Source of the DNA: CALNZV01 sp942491115
Lineage (GTDB): Bacteria; Desulfobacterota; Desulfobacteria; Desulfobacterales; UBA5852
Assembly: GCA_942491115.1 (NCBI GenBank)
Contig: CALNZV010000004.1
Span: 248,001 to 312,000 of the forward strand
Length of the DNA: 64,000 bases
Direction of reading: 5' to 3'
Part shown: positions 1 to 7,671 of the stretch, piece after piece
Numbering within the stretch: the first letter of the stretch is position 1
How the letters are laid out: every line of letters starts with the position of its first letter
Position numbers and translations under genes: made by a program
Notes under the pieces: generated by a model
Database searches by the model: none
What the model saw: only the letters and a program-made list of their open reading frames with translations
What the model was told of the DNA's origin: nothing

Positions 1-948
1 GGCGAAATACCCTGGTGCGAGGCGCGGAAGACCGATCCGTGGGACCATGTGGAGTCTGCCATGGGGTTGACCGTCGGCGGGCGATTCGCTGAAGCGCGCC
101 TTGCCTACGAGTGGATGCGCCGGCATCAGCGTTCCGACGGCAGCTGGTATGCGACCTACCGCCTCGGCGCACCCGAGGACCGAACCCTGGACGCCAATAT
201 GAGCAGTTATATCGCCGTGGGGGTGTATCACTACTACCGGGTTACCGGAGATGCCGCCTTCATCAAGGCGATGTGGGAGACCGTCCGCAGGGCCATCGGC
301 TTCGCACTGAGACTTCAGACACCTGAAGGCCCCGTCTACTGGGCCGTCAGCCCGGAGGGCCGTGTCGATCCAATGGCGCTGTTGACCGGGTCGAGTTCCA
401 TATATATGAGCTTGAAATGTGCCATTGCAATGGCGGAGCGGCTTGGGCATCCATCGGAAGAATGGCGCAAGGCCGCCGGTCGGCTGGTACGGTCGATTCA
501 GCGAAAGCGCCACCTTTTCAATATGACCAAATCCCGGTTTTCCATGGACTGGTTCTATCCGGTGCTTTCAGGTGCCCTGACAGGCGTCGAAGCCAAACGT
601 CGTCTGGAGACCTACTGGAGGAAATTCGTTGTCGAAGGCCAGGGGGTCCGCTGTGTCTTTGACGAACCGTGGGTCACGGTTGCCGAAACCTGTGAACTGG
701 TACTGGCGCTGGTGGCTCTGGGAAACAATGCCCTGGCCAGGGTGGTTTTCGGGTGGATTGCCGACAAACGATACGAGGACGGGTCGTTCTGGTGCGGCCA
801 CACGGTCCCCGACACGGTGATCTGGCCCGAAGATCGTCTATCATGGACCAATGCGGCTGTGCTCATGGCGGCGGATGCCCTGTTTCAGCTGACGCCGGCC
901 AACGACTTTTTCGACCACTCCTATTGGGCCGGCAAGGGGATGGCCTAA
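1..948 (+). CDS. Prenyltransferase/terpenoid-cyclase-fold protein, 5' truncated by window edge
   Basis: The frame is open from base 1 and reads EIPWCEARKTDPWDH before the first internal GTG at 49, so the true start lies outside the window and a call at 49 would be too short. The visible 315 residues are rich in Trp and Tyr and carry repeated helical-hairpin units (QRSDGSWYATY, YEDGSFWCGH) typical of the alpha/alpha-toroid fold shared by prenyltransferases, squalene cyclases and some glycan hydrolases. Such proteins often sit beside glycosyltransferases and methyltransferases in surface-glycan clusters. The acyltransferase just downstream on the same strand fits that setting. The substrate cannot be read from the sequence. 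Confidence 0.7.
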   Translation, partial: GEIPWCEARKTDPWDHVESAMGLTVGGRFAEARLAYEWMRRHQRSDGSWYATYRLGAPEDRTLDANMSSYIAVGVYHYYRVTGDAAFIKAMWETVRRAIGFALRLQTPEGPVYWAVSPEGRVDPMALLTGSSSIYMSLKCAIAMAERLGHPSEEWRKAAGRLVRSIQRKRHLFNMTKSRFSMDWFYPVLSGALTGVEAKRRLETYWRKFVVEGQGVRCVFDEPWVTVAETCELVLALVALGNNALARVVFGWIADKRYEDGSFWCGHTVPDTVIWPEDRLSWTNAAVLMAADALFQLTPANDFFDHSYWAGKGMA

Positions 949-1023
949 AACGCTTTCACCGACACGGACTGCCGCCGATGACCACCGCGTTCCTGTGGCG
1001 GCCGATACCGGTATTGGGAAAGG

Positions 1024-1752
1024 ATGCCATCGGTGAGAAGGGACCACCGGCCATATGTCGTCAAACGGGCGTTTCTGCGGCTTGAAAACTTTTACGTGGA
1101 CCGGTTCCTCAGGCCCCAGTTCGAGCTGCTGGGACGGGGACACCGGTTCATGCGTCCATGGTACGTCGAGCTCTTTGGCTCCCCCATCGACCTGGGGGAT
1201 TTCGCCACGGTCATTGCCACCCCAGACGCCCGAGTCCGTTTTTCCATATGGCCTGCCAGTCCAGGCATGGGGGGTGTTGCCATCGGCAACTATGCCTTGA
1301 TCTGTCCCGGGGTCCGCATCAGCTCGGGGGCCCGGATTCGCATCGGCCACAGCTGCATGCTGGCTCACGGGGTCTATATCACCGATGCCGACTGGCACGG
1401 TCTCTACGATCGGGTCAGCCAGGGAAAGGCCGTCCCGGTGACGATCGGTGACAATGTCTGGCTGGGAGACCGCGTTATGGTAGGCAAGGGGGTTTTCATC
1501 GGAAACAATTCGGTGGTGGGAGCCGGGTCTGTGGTCGTGAACAACCTCCCGGAGAATGTGGTCGCCGCCGGTAACCCCGCCCGGGTCATCCGCCGGCTGG
1601 ATCCGGATGAGCCCTTTCGAACCCGTAAAGACTGGTACAAGGATCCGGGGACACTTTCCAGGGAATTTCGACTCTGGGACCGGGAGATGCTGAAGGGCAA
1701 TACCTTAGGCCATTGGCTTCGGCACCTCATCAAGCCCGCCCCCAGGGATTGA
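1024..1752 (+). CDS. Hexapeptide-repeat (left-handed beta-helix) acyltransferase
   Basis: A 242-residue protein. Residues about 85-185 show the [LIV]-G-x4 hexapeptide periodicity of the left-handed beta-helix fold (IGNYALICPG, IGDNVWLGDR, VVGAGSVVVN), ending in the AAGNPARVIRRL signature seen in maltose/galactoside O-acetyltransferases and WbbJ-type sugar acyltransferases. These enzymes move an acetyl or acyl group from CoA to a sugar hydroxyl, with the helix assembled as a trimer. The N-terminal 80 residues and the C-terminal charged tail are extensions beyond the minimal fold. It follows the terpenoid-cyclase-fold gene by 75 bases on the same strand, suggesting a joint role in decorating a glycan or lipid. 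The acceptor is unknown. Confidence 0.8.
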   Translation: MPSVRRDHRPYVVKRAFLRLENFYVDRFLRPQFELLGRGHRFMRPWYVELFGSPIDLGDFATVIATPDARVRFSIWPASPGMGGVAIGNYALICPGVRISSGARIRIGHSCMLAHGVYITDADWHGLYDRVSQGKAVPVTIGDNVWLGDRVMVGKGVFIGNNSVVGAGSVVVNNLPENVVAAGNPARVIRRLDPDEPFRTRKDWYKDPGTLSREFRLWDREMLKGNTLGHWLRHLIKPAPRD

Positions 1753-1778
1753 CGGCGGCACCTGTCATCCCCTTCGGC

Positions 1779-2921
1779 TCATCGGATGCGCCGGGGTTTC
1801 ATCCGGGTGAGAAGCCACACCAGCCCCCCGCCCAGGACGGCGGCTGCCGCACTCATTCGAAAAAGGCCATCGGCTCCCCATCGATCATAAAGCGCCCCGT
1901 TGACCAGGAATCCCGCCATCAATCCGAGGCCGTAGGAAAGGCTGTTGTTGATGGCCTGACCCAGGGTTTTTGCCGAGCCGGAGGCCTGTCGGTCGATGTA
2001 GAGGATGCTGGCCATATGGAAGGCGGCGTAGCTCATTGCATGCAATGTCTGGGATGCCAGAATGACCCCGGGGTGGCCGGTGGCGCCTAAGACGGCCCAC
2101 CGGAGGGCTGCAGCCACAAAGGCAGTGATCAGGACGGATTCCAGGGAGAACCGGCTGAAAATGCGCTGGGAATTGACCATGACGACGATTTCGGCCAAGA
2201 CCGCCACTGCCCATGCAATGCCGATGAAAGGTTTGCCGAGACCCAGTTCCTCCAGATGGATAGAGAAGAATCCGTAATAAGTGCCGTGACTGAATAGCAT
2301 GAGAAAGCCGGCGATGAGAAACAGGGTCGTCTGCCAAGAGAGCAGTCCGAAGGCATCCCCAAACCGGGTCGTGCGGGGATCGGTCATGCCCGGTCGGATG
2401 AAAAAGGCCAGCGCCCCGTGGATCACGGAGCCTGCCAGGATGAGAGGCACCACGAGAGACACCGAAAATCGTTCCATGAGATGCCCCATCAGGAGCACCA
2501 CGAGAATGAAACTCACCGACCCCCATGCCCTGAGATGTCCGTACCGGCCCTTGCCATCCCCTAAAGTGTCCAGGGCGATGGCCTCCAGGAACGAGATGAT
2601 GGGCGCATAGAAGATTCCGTAGGCAGCGATGACGGCGAGCATCACCGGGAAATCCCGGGTGAACAGTAGCAGGGTCCAGACGAGGGTGCTTGTGATCGTG
2701 CAGATGAGGTAAATGGCTCGGCGTCTCCGATATCGGTCGGCAACAATGCCCCATACCAGCGGAAAGACGACGAGGGCAACGGATCGAATGCCGGAGATGA
2801 GACCGATCTGGGCGCCGTTGAAGCCTAAATGATAGCAGTAGAGATTAAAGAAGGGAAGGTAGATGCCCAGGACCCCGAAATAGGTGAAGTACTGGGCGGC
2901 GACCACGAGAGCGGTCGTCAT
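1779..2921 (-). CDS. MFS transporter, HcaT/phenylpropionate-permease-like
   Basis: A 380-residue polytopic protein with about 12 hydrophobic segments. It resembles the MFS_1-like/HcaT branch (AAQYFTYFGVLGIYLPFFNLY at the N-terminus; loop WGIVADRYRRRRA after TM2 is the MFS motif-A position). A longer frame runs to 3038, but its first 39 residues are basic, not membrane-like and unlike the family, so I place the start at the ATG just before the first helix (MTTALV). Known members import small aromatic acids or sugars by proton symport; substrate here is unknown. It converges on the acyltransferase gene and diverges from hsp20. Confidence 0.8.
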   Translation of the reverse strand: MTTALVVAAQYFTYFGVLGIYLPFFNLYCYHLGFNGAQIGLISGIRSVALVVFPLVWGIVADRYRRRRAIYLICTITSTLVWTLLLFTRDFPVMLAVIAAYGIFYAPIISFLEAIALDTLGDGKGRYGHLRAWGSVSFILVVLLMGHLMERFSVSLVVPLILAGSVIHGALAFFIRPGMTDPRTTRFGDAFGLLSWQTTLFLIAGFLMLFSHGTYYGFFSIHLEELGLGKPFIGIAWAVAVLAEIVVMVNSQRIFSRFSLESVLITAFVAAALRWAVLGATGHPGVILASQTLHAMSYAAFHMASILYIDRQASGSAKTLGQAINNSLSYGLGLMAGFLVNGALYDRWGADGLFRMSAAAAVLGGGLVWLLTRMKPRRIR

Positions 2922-3214
2922 TTCACGTCGCCGATGCCGGCCGGGTGGGGGGATTCCGATTCGACGTCCACTGCCGCCTGTTGAATCGAGGCATTCAGGT
3001 GTGGTGCCATTTTTCTTCACTTTCATGGGCGTCGACACAGATACCGACGCGGTTCAAGCCGATGTCTTATCGTTTAATGGGCGTCAGGGATCCGCATTCC
3101 TTCCCTGGCGCCGCCGGTCGCCAGCTTTACAGAGTCTGTCATCGATGTTAATGTATATGGGTAAATATTCAATGGGTTATTTTGTCGCCAACCTGTAGTG
3201 ACCGGGGGTCGAAC

Positions 3215-3661
3215 ATGGATTTTATCAAAATTCGGCTGGGGGGTGATTTTGGCAACGCGGGGTCCAGACTGGAAAAATCCCTCGACAGCATTTTTCGTTC
3301 CATCAACCCGACGTTTGCCGACTGCGATCACGTCTGGGTGCCGCAGATCGATATCTATGACAGCCCCCAGGAAATCATCATTCTGGCTGAAATTGCCGGT
3401 GTGGCCAAGGAAGATCTTAACGTGGAGATCAACAGCAAGGCCGTGAAGATTTCGGGAAGCCGGGCTCCACACACCCGACTGGAAAACGCCAGTTACCGAT
3501 TGGCGGAGATTCAGTACGGCCCTTTTGAACGTATTCTTTTTCTTCCCGCTCAGGTCGACCCGGAGGTCGTGTCGGCAAGTTACTCGAATGGGTTCTTGCA
3601 GATTCGATTGCTTAAAATTCCGGTGGATCGACCGCGCAAGATTCCCGTCGCCGACGGATGA
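3215..3661 (+). CDS. Hsp20 / alpha-crystallin small heat-shock protein
   Basis: A 148-residue protein with an alpha-crystallin domain at about residues 43-135. Visible landmarks are PQIDIYDSPQEIIILAEIAG, the loop GVAKEDLNVEI and the YSNGFLQIRLLK strand corresponding to the family NGVL motif. Small heat-shock proteins hold unfolding clients in an ATP-independent way and pass them on to other chaperones or proteases. A GGGGG run lies about six bases before this ATG; an earlier in-frame start (3182) would add 11 non-conserved residues. The Lon gene follows after 90 bases, giving a chaperone-protease pair. No CIRCE or clear sigma-32 site was seen upstream. Confidence 0.88.
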   Translation: MDFIKIRLGGDFGNAGSRLEKSLDSIFRSINPTFADCDHVWVPQIDIYDSPQEIIILAEIAGVAKEDLNVEINSKAVKISGSRAPHTRLENASYRLAEIQYGPFERILFLPAQVDPEVVSASYSNGFLQIRLLKIPVDRPRKIPVADG

Positions 3662-3751
3662 CCCCAGTATTCACCGTTTTCGGTTCGTAATCAAGAAGCG
3701 TTATGATGTCAGCATCACTGAGATCAACGTGTGTTTTTGCGGAGGAACCCA

Positions 3752-6160
3752 ATGATAGACAAGCAACCGTCTGAGGAAGCCACCACGGATAATCTGCCAG
3801 CCATCCTGCCCATCATGCCCCTGCATGAAACCGCTCTTTTCCCTAAGATGGTGTTGCCCCTGGTGGTGATTCAAGCCGAATCGGTGACGCTTGTCGATGA
3901 GGCCATGTCCAAAAACCGGATCATCGGTCTCCTGGTGTCCGAGCAACCCGATGAGGCCGACGATACTGGAAAGAGTGACGATGGGAATGGGGACGAGGAC
4001 TCACCGGCGAAGGAGAGCAAGCCAGACCCCGACAAGAATTTGATGCGGGTGGGTACTGCGGCACTGATCCTGAAAATGGCCAAGAACGAGGAAAACCATG
4101 CTCAGCTGTTGGTCCAGGGGCTCAGTCGGTTCCGGGTGCGGTCTTTCTCGCAGCGCAAGCCGTACCTGACGGCCGAGGTGGACTATTTGAAGGAGGTGGA
4201 GGTCCAAGACAAGGAAGCCGATGCCCTCATGGGCAACCTGATCAACCTGTTCTCCCGAATCGTGGAATTGTCTCCCGCCCTGCCGGACGAAATGATCCAG
4301 ATGGCAAAGTCCATTTCCGATGCCGGCACCCTCGCCAACATGGTCACTTCCACCATCAATGTCGACTGGAAGGCCAAACAGAAGATACTGGAGACGGACG
4401 ACCCCAAGAAACGCCTTCACACGGTCACCCGCCTGGTGAACCAGCAGTTGGAAATTCTCGAACTCGGATACAAAATACAGTCCCAGGTCAAGGGGGATAT
4501 GGAGAAAACCCAAAAGGAATACTATTTGCGACAGCAGTTGAAAGCGATTCGGGAGGAATTGGGAGAGACCGATGAGCCGAAGGTGGAGGTGGAGGATTAC
4601 CGAAACAAGATCGAAAGCATAAACCTGCCCCAGGAGGCCAAGAAAGAGGCCGAGAGAGAGCTCGATCGGCTGGCCCGGATGCATCCGTCCTCGGCGGAAT
4701 ACACCGTGGCGACCACCTATCTCGACTGGATAACGGCCATGCCGTGGAATGAGAGCACCGAGGACAACCTGGACATCCTGGCGGCTCGAAAAATCCTCGA
4801 TGTAGACCATTTCGGCCTCGAAAAACCCAAAAAGCGAATCATCGAACATCTCGCGGTCCGGAAGCTGAAACCCGAATCCAAGGGACCGATCCTCTGCTTC
4901 GTGGGTCCCCCGGGCACCGGAAAAACCTCCCTCGGCCGATCCGTGGCCCGGGCCATGGGGAGGCGGTTCCAGCGCATATCCCTGGGAGGGGTTCGTGACG
5001 AAGCCGAGATCCGGGGGCACCGCCGAACCTATGTGGGAGCCATGCCCGGTCGCATCATCCAGGCCTTGAGGCGAAGCGAATCCAACAACCCGGTTTTTAT
5101 GCTGGATGAGATCGACAAACTCGGCGCCGATTTTCGCGGAGACCCGTCCTCGGCCCTTCTGGAGGTGCTCGACCCTGAGCAGAACAACACCTTCACGGAC
5201 CATTACCTGGATGTCCCCTTCGACCTGTCCAAGGTGATGTTCATTACCACGGCCAATATGTTGGACACGATTCCCCCGCCCCTGCGGGACCGCATGGAGG
5301 TGCTCCAACTGCTGGGCTATACCGAGGACGAGAAGGTTAAGATCGCCACCCGCTACCTGATTCCCCGTCAGCGGGAGGCCCACGGCTTGAAAGCGAACCA
5401 GATCAAGATCAGCACCGGGGCCATCCGCCGCATCATTACCGGTTTCACTCGTGAGGCGGGACTGCGGAACCTGGAGCGGGAGATCGCCAGCCTCTGCCGG
5501 GGGGTCGCGAGTCAGATTGCCATGGAAGAGGTGGATTCGGTCAGCATCAAGATTGATGATCTGCCGGTTTACCTGGGACCGGTCAAGCTGACTTTAGAGA
5601 CCAAGGAGAGAACTTCCACACCGGGTGTGGCCATGGGATTGGCCTGGACCCCCACGGGAGGGGAACTGCTATTTATCGAAGCCACCTCCATGAGCGGCGG
5701 CAAGGGGCTCACCCTCACCGGTCAGTTGGGGGACGTTATGAAGGAGTCGGCATCGGCGGCCCTCAGCTTCATCCGATCCAATGCCAAGGACTTCGGAATC
5801 GACAAGGACTTCTTCAAGCAGAACGACATTCACATCCATGTGCCGGCCGGAGCCATTCCAAAGGACGGCCCTTCGGCAGGGGTGACGATGCTGACGGCAC
5901 TGGCATCGCTGCTCATCCAAAAACCCGTCAATAAAGATCTGGCCATGACCGGCGAGATCACTCTGAGGGGACAGGTGTTGCCCGTCGGCGGCATCAAAGA
6001 GAAGGTTCTCGGCGCCCATCGCGCGGGCATCAAAACACTCATTCTTCCCGCCTGGAATGAAAAAGACATCATCGACGTGCCGGAGAAGGTCCGAAACAGC
6101 ATAACCTTTCACTTCGTCTCCAAAATGCGTGATGTGCTAAAAATCGCCTTGGATTTTTAA
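3752..6160 (+). CDS. lon: ATP-dependent endopeptidase Lon
   Basis: A full-length 802-residue LonA. The N-terminal substrate domain begins LPAILPIMPLHETALFPKMV and carries an acidic insert around residues 70-95 (DEADDTGKSDDGNGDEDS) longer than in enteric Lon. The AAA+ module has Walker A GPPGTGKTS at 385-393, Walker B FMLDEIDK and sensor regions. The protease domain has the Ser-Lys dyad: Ser708 in KDGPSAGV and Lys749 in VGGIKEKVLGA. Lon degrades misfolded and regulatory proteins in the cytoplasm. The ATG at 3752 is preceded by GGAGG with a six-base gap and is preferred over the GTG at 3731. The next gene starts close behind, so they may be co-transcribed. Confidence 0.97.
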   Translation: MIDKQPSEEATTDNLPAILPIMPLHETALFPKMVLPLVVIQAESVTLVDEAMSKNRIIGLLVSEQPDEADDTGKSDDGNGDEDSPAKESKPDPDKNLMRVGTAALILKMAKNEENHAQLLVQGLSRFRVRSFSQRKPYLTAEVDYLKEVEVQDKEADALMGNLINLFSRIVELSPALPDEMIQMAKSISDAGTLANMVTSTINVDWKAKQKILETDDPKKRLHTVTRLVNQQLEILELGYKIQSQVKGDMEKTQKEYYLRQQLKAIREELGETDEPKVEVEDYRNKIESINLPQEAKKEAERELDRLARMHPSSAEYTVATTYLDWITAMPWNESTEDNLDILAARKILDVDHFGLEKPKKRIIEHLAVRKLKPESKGPILCFVGPPGTGKTSLGRSVARAMGRRFQRISLGGVRDEAEIRGHRRTYVGAMPGRIIQALRRSESNNPVFMLDEIDKLGADFRGDPSSALLEVLDPEQNNTFTDHYLDVPFDLSKVMFITTANMLDTIPPPLRDRMEVLQLLGYTEDEKVKIATRYLIPRQREAHGLKANQIKISTGAIRRIITGFTREAGLRNLEREIASLCRGVASQIAMEEVDSVSIKIDDLPVYLGPVKLTLETKERTSTPGVAMGLAWTPTGGELLFIEATSMSGGKGLTLTGQLGDVMKESASAALSFIRSNAKDFGIDKDFFKQNDIHIHVPAGAIPKDGPSAGVTMLTALASLLIQKPVNKDLAMTGEITLRGQVLPVGGIKEKVLGAHRAGIKTLILPAWNEKDIIDVPEKVRNSITFHFVSKMRDVLKIALDF

Positions 6161-6192
6161 CAGTGAGACTGCGGACGACGACAGGTGAAAAG

Positions 6193-7053
6193 ATGCTGCT
6201 TTGGTCCGTCCTCCCCCTGGGAGCCGTCACGGGCACGCCTGATGGCAAACGGGTTCACCCCTTGAATCGCCTACGACCCGCTCCAGGGCAGGGGACATCC
6301 GCCTGGGTCGGCGCCGTCCTGCTTTGTATGCTGATCGCTGTCGGTTGCGCCCCAACGGTTCAGCAGGAATCCGGCGTCATATCCGCGCCAAAAAGCGTTC
6401 CCGAGGCTCAATATCCCAAACCCTACCGGGTGAAGGGAAAATGGTACCAGCCCATCCCGGACGCAGCTGGATTCCGCCAGCAGGGGATTGCCTCCTGGTA
6501 TGGGAAACAGTTCCACGGCCGAAAGACCTCAAACGGTGAGGTCTATGATATGTTCGGTCTCAGTGCCGCCCACAAGACCCTGCCTATGGGAACGGTGGTC
6601 AGGGTGAAAAATCTCAGGAACCGGCGAACCCTTGAACTGCGAATCAACGATCGGGGGCCCTTCGTCCGGGGGCGGATCATCGACCTGTCCTATGGGGCCG
6701 CTCAAAAGATCGGGATGGTGGGCCCCGGTACCGCCCCGGTCGAGATCGTCGCCATTGCCGCACCCGCTGAGACCGTTTCCGGTTCATCGGGAGCGCCGGT
6801 CTTCAAACCCATCGACCTCTACTCGGGCAATTTTACCTTCCAGGTAGGGGCGTTTCAGGACCGCTCCAACGCCGAGAGGCTTCGCCGGAAGCTGTCGGCC
6901 CGCTATCAGAATGTCCACATTGCCTCTTTTGACCGTGGAGACGGCTTGTTCTACCGGGTCCGCCTGGGGCGGGCCGCCAATTTGAGGGACGCCGAACAGT
7001 TCGAGGCGGAACTGATCCAGCGGGGGTTCGATGTGTTTATCGTGGCGGAATGA
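6193..7053 (+). CDS. rlpA: RlpA-like septal lipoprotein (DPBB + SPOR)
   Basis: A 286-residue predicted lipoprotein. An unusually long N-terminal stretch leads to a hydrophobic segment and lipobox IAVGC (lipidated Cys about residue 52). The double-psi beta-barrel follows, with GIASWYGKQFHGRKTSNGE at about 99-117 and the conserved NDRGPF. The last 75 residues are a SPOR domain (FTFQVGAFQDRSNAERLRR) that binds denuded septal glycan. RlpA proteins are lytic transglycosylases cutting naked peptidoglycan or septal-ring proteins. The ATG at 6193 has AGGTG five bases upstream; a GTG at 6163, three bases after lon, lacks a ribosome site. The gmhB start follows after three bases, suggesting coupling. 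Confidence 0.9.
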   Translation: MLLWSVLPLGAVTGTPDGKRVHPLNRLRPAPGQGTSAWVGAVLLCMLIAVGCAPTVQQESGVISAPKSVPEAQYPKPYRVKGKWYQPIPDAAGFRQQGIASWYGKQFHGRKTSNGEVYDMFGLSAAHKTLPMGTVVRVKNLRNRRTLELRINDRGPFVRGRIIDLSYGAAQKIGMVGPGTAPVEIVAIAAPAETVSGSSGAPVFKPIDLYSGNFTFQVGAFQDRSNAERLRRKLSARYQNVHIASFDRGDGLFYRVRLGRAANLRDAEQFEAELIQRGFDVFIVAE

Positions 7054-7056
7054 GCC

Positions 7057-7626
7057 ATGAGATCTGGGGCTGGGACAGGGGCCGTCTTCCTTGACCGGGA
7101 CGGTGTCATCAACCGGGATTCCGAGGCTTATGTCAAATCCGTCGAGGAAATGGTGTTTGTCCCCGGAAGCCTGGAGGCCATTGGCCGCCTGACCGGACGA
7201 GGCGTCCCCGTCGTGGTCGTAACCAACCAGTCGGCCGTAGGCCGGGGAATGATTACCGAAGCGACCCTTGCCGGCATGCACGATTACCTGAAAACCGAGG
7301 TGGGGCGAGTCGGGGGGGATCTTCTTGACATCCTCCATTGTCCGCACACACCGGCATCGGACTGCCAGTGCCGTAAACCCCGAACCGGAATGATCCAAGA
7401 GGCCTGCCGTCGGCACGGGTTTGTCCCGGCCGCCAGCGTCCTTATCGGTGACAGTGACTCGGACATCGAATGTGCTCGGAATGCCGGATGCGGCCAGGCC
7501 ATTCTGGTGCGCTCCGGTCTTCGCAATCCCACCGAGGCGCTGCGGCAGAGGGGACTATTCCCGGACCACACCGCAGACGATTTGTCAGCGGCTGTCAGCT
7601 GGTATCTGAAGCGCCTGCCCGCATGA
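7057..7626 (+). CDS. gmhB: D-glycero-beta-D-manno-heptose 1,7-bisphosphate 7-phosphatase
   Basis: A 189-residue HAD phosphatase of the histidinol-phosphate/GmhB class. Motif I is FLDRDGVINRD (nucleophile Asp13, general acid Asp15), motif II VVVTNQS, motif III KPRTGM and motif IV IGDSDSDIECA. The zinc loop CPHTPASDCQC, typical of GmhB, supplies Cys/His ligands. GmhB removes the C7 phosphate in ADP-heptose synthesis for the LPS inner core, pointing to a Gram-negative envelope. No other heptose genes are in view. It lies between rlpA and recD2 on the same strand. The alternative of histidinol phosphatase is less likely, because no his gene is nearby. Confidence 0.88.
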   Translation: MRSGAGTGAVFLDRDGVINRDSEAYVKSVEEMVFVPGSLEAIGRLTGRGVPVVVVTNQSAVGRGMITEATLAGMHDYLKTEVGRVGGDLLDILHCPHTPASDCQCRKPRTGMIQEACRRHGFVPAASVLIGDSDSDIECARNAGCGQAILVRSGLRNPTEALRQRGLFPDHTADDLSAAVSWYLKRLPA

Positions 7627-7671
7627 TGCCCGGCCTTTCGCCACCGTTTCCCCCCTAAGGACGACCATCCT

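Noticed and set aside
3039..3214. CIRCE or sigma-32 site before hsp20
   Set aside because: Neither the TTAGCACTC inverted repeat nor a CTTGAA/CCCCAT pair is present.
4001..5383. Long antisense frame (460 codons) opposite lon
   Set aside because: It mirrors the codon pattern of a well-supported gene in GC-rich DNA and has no family motif or ribosome site.
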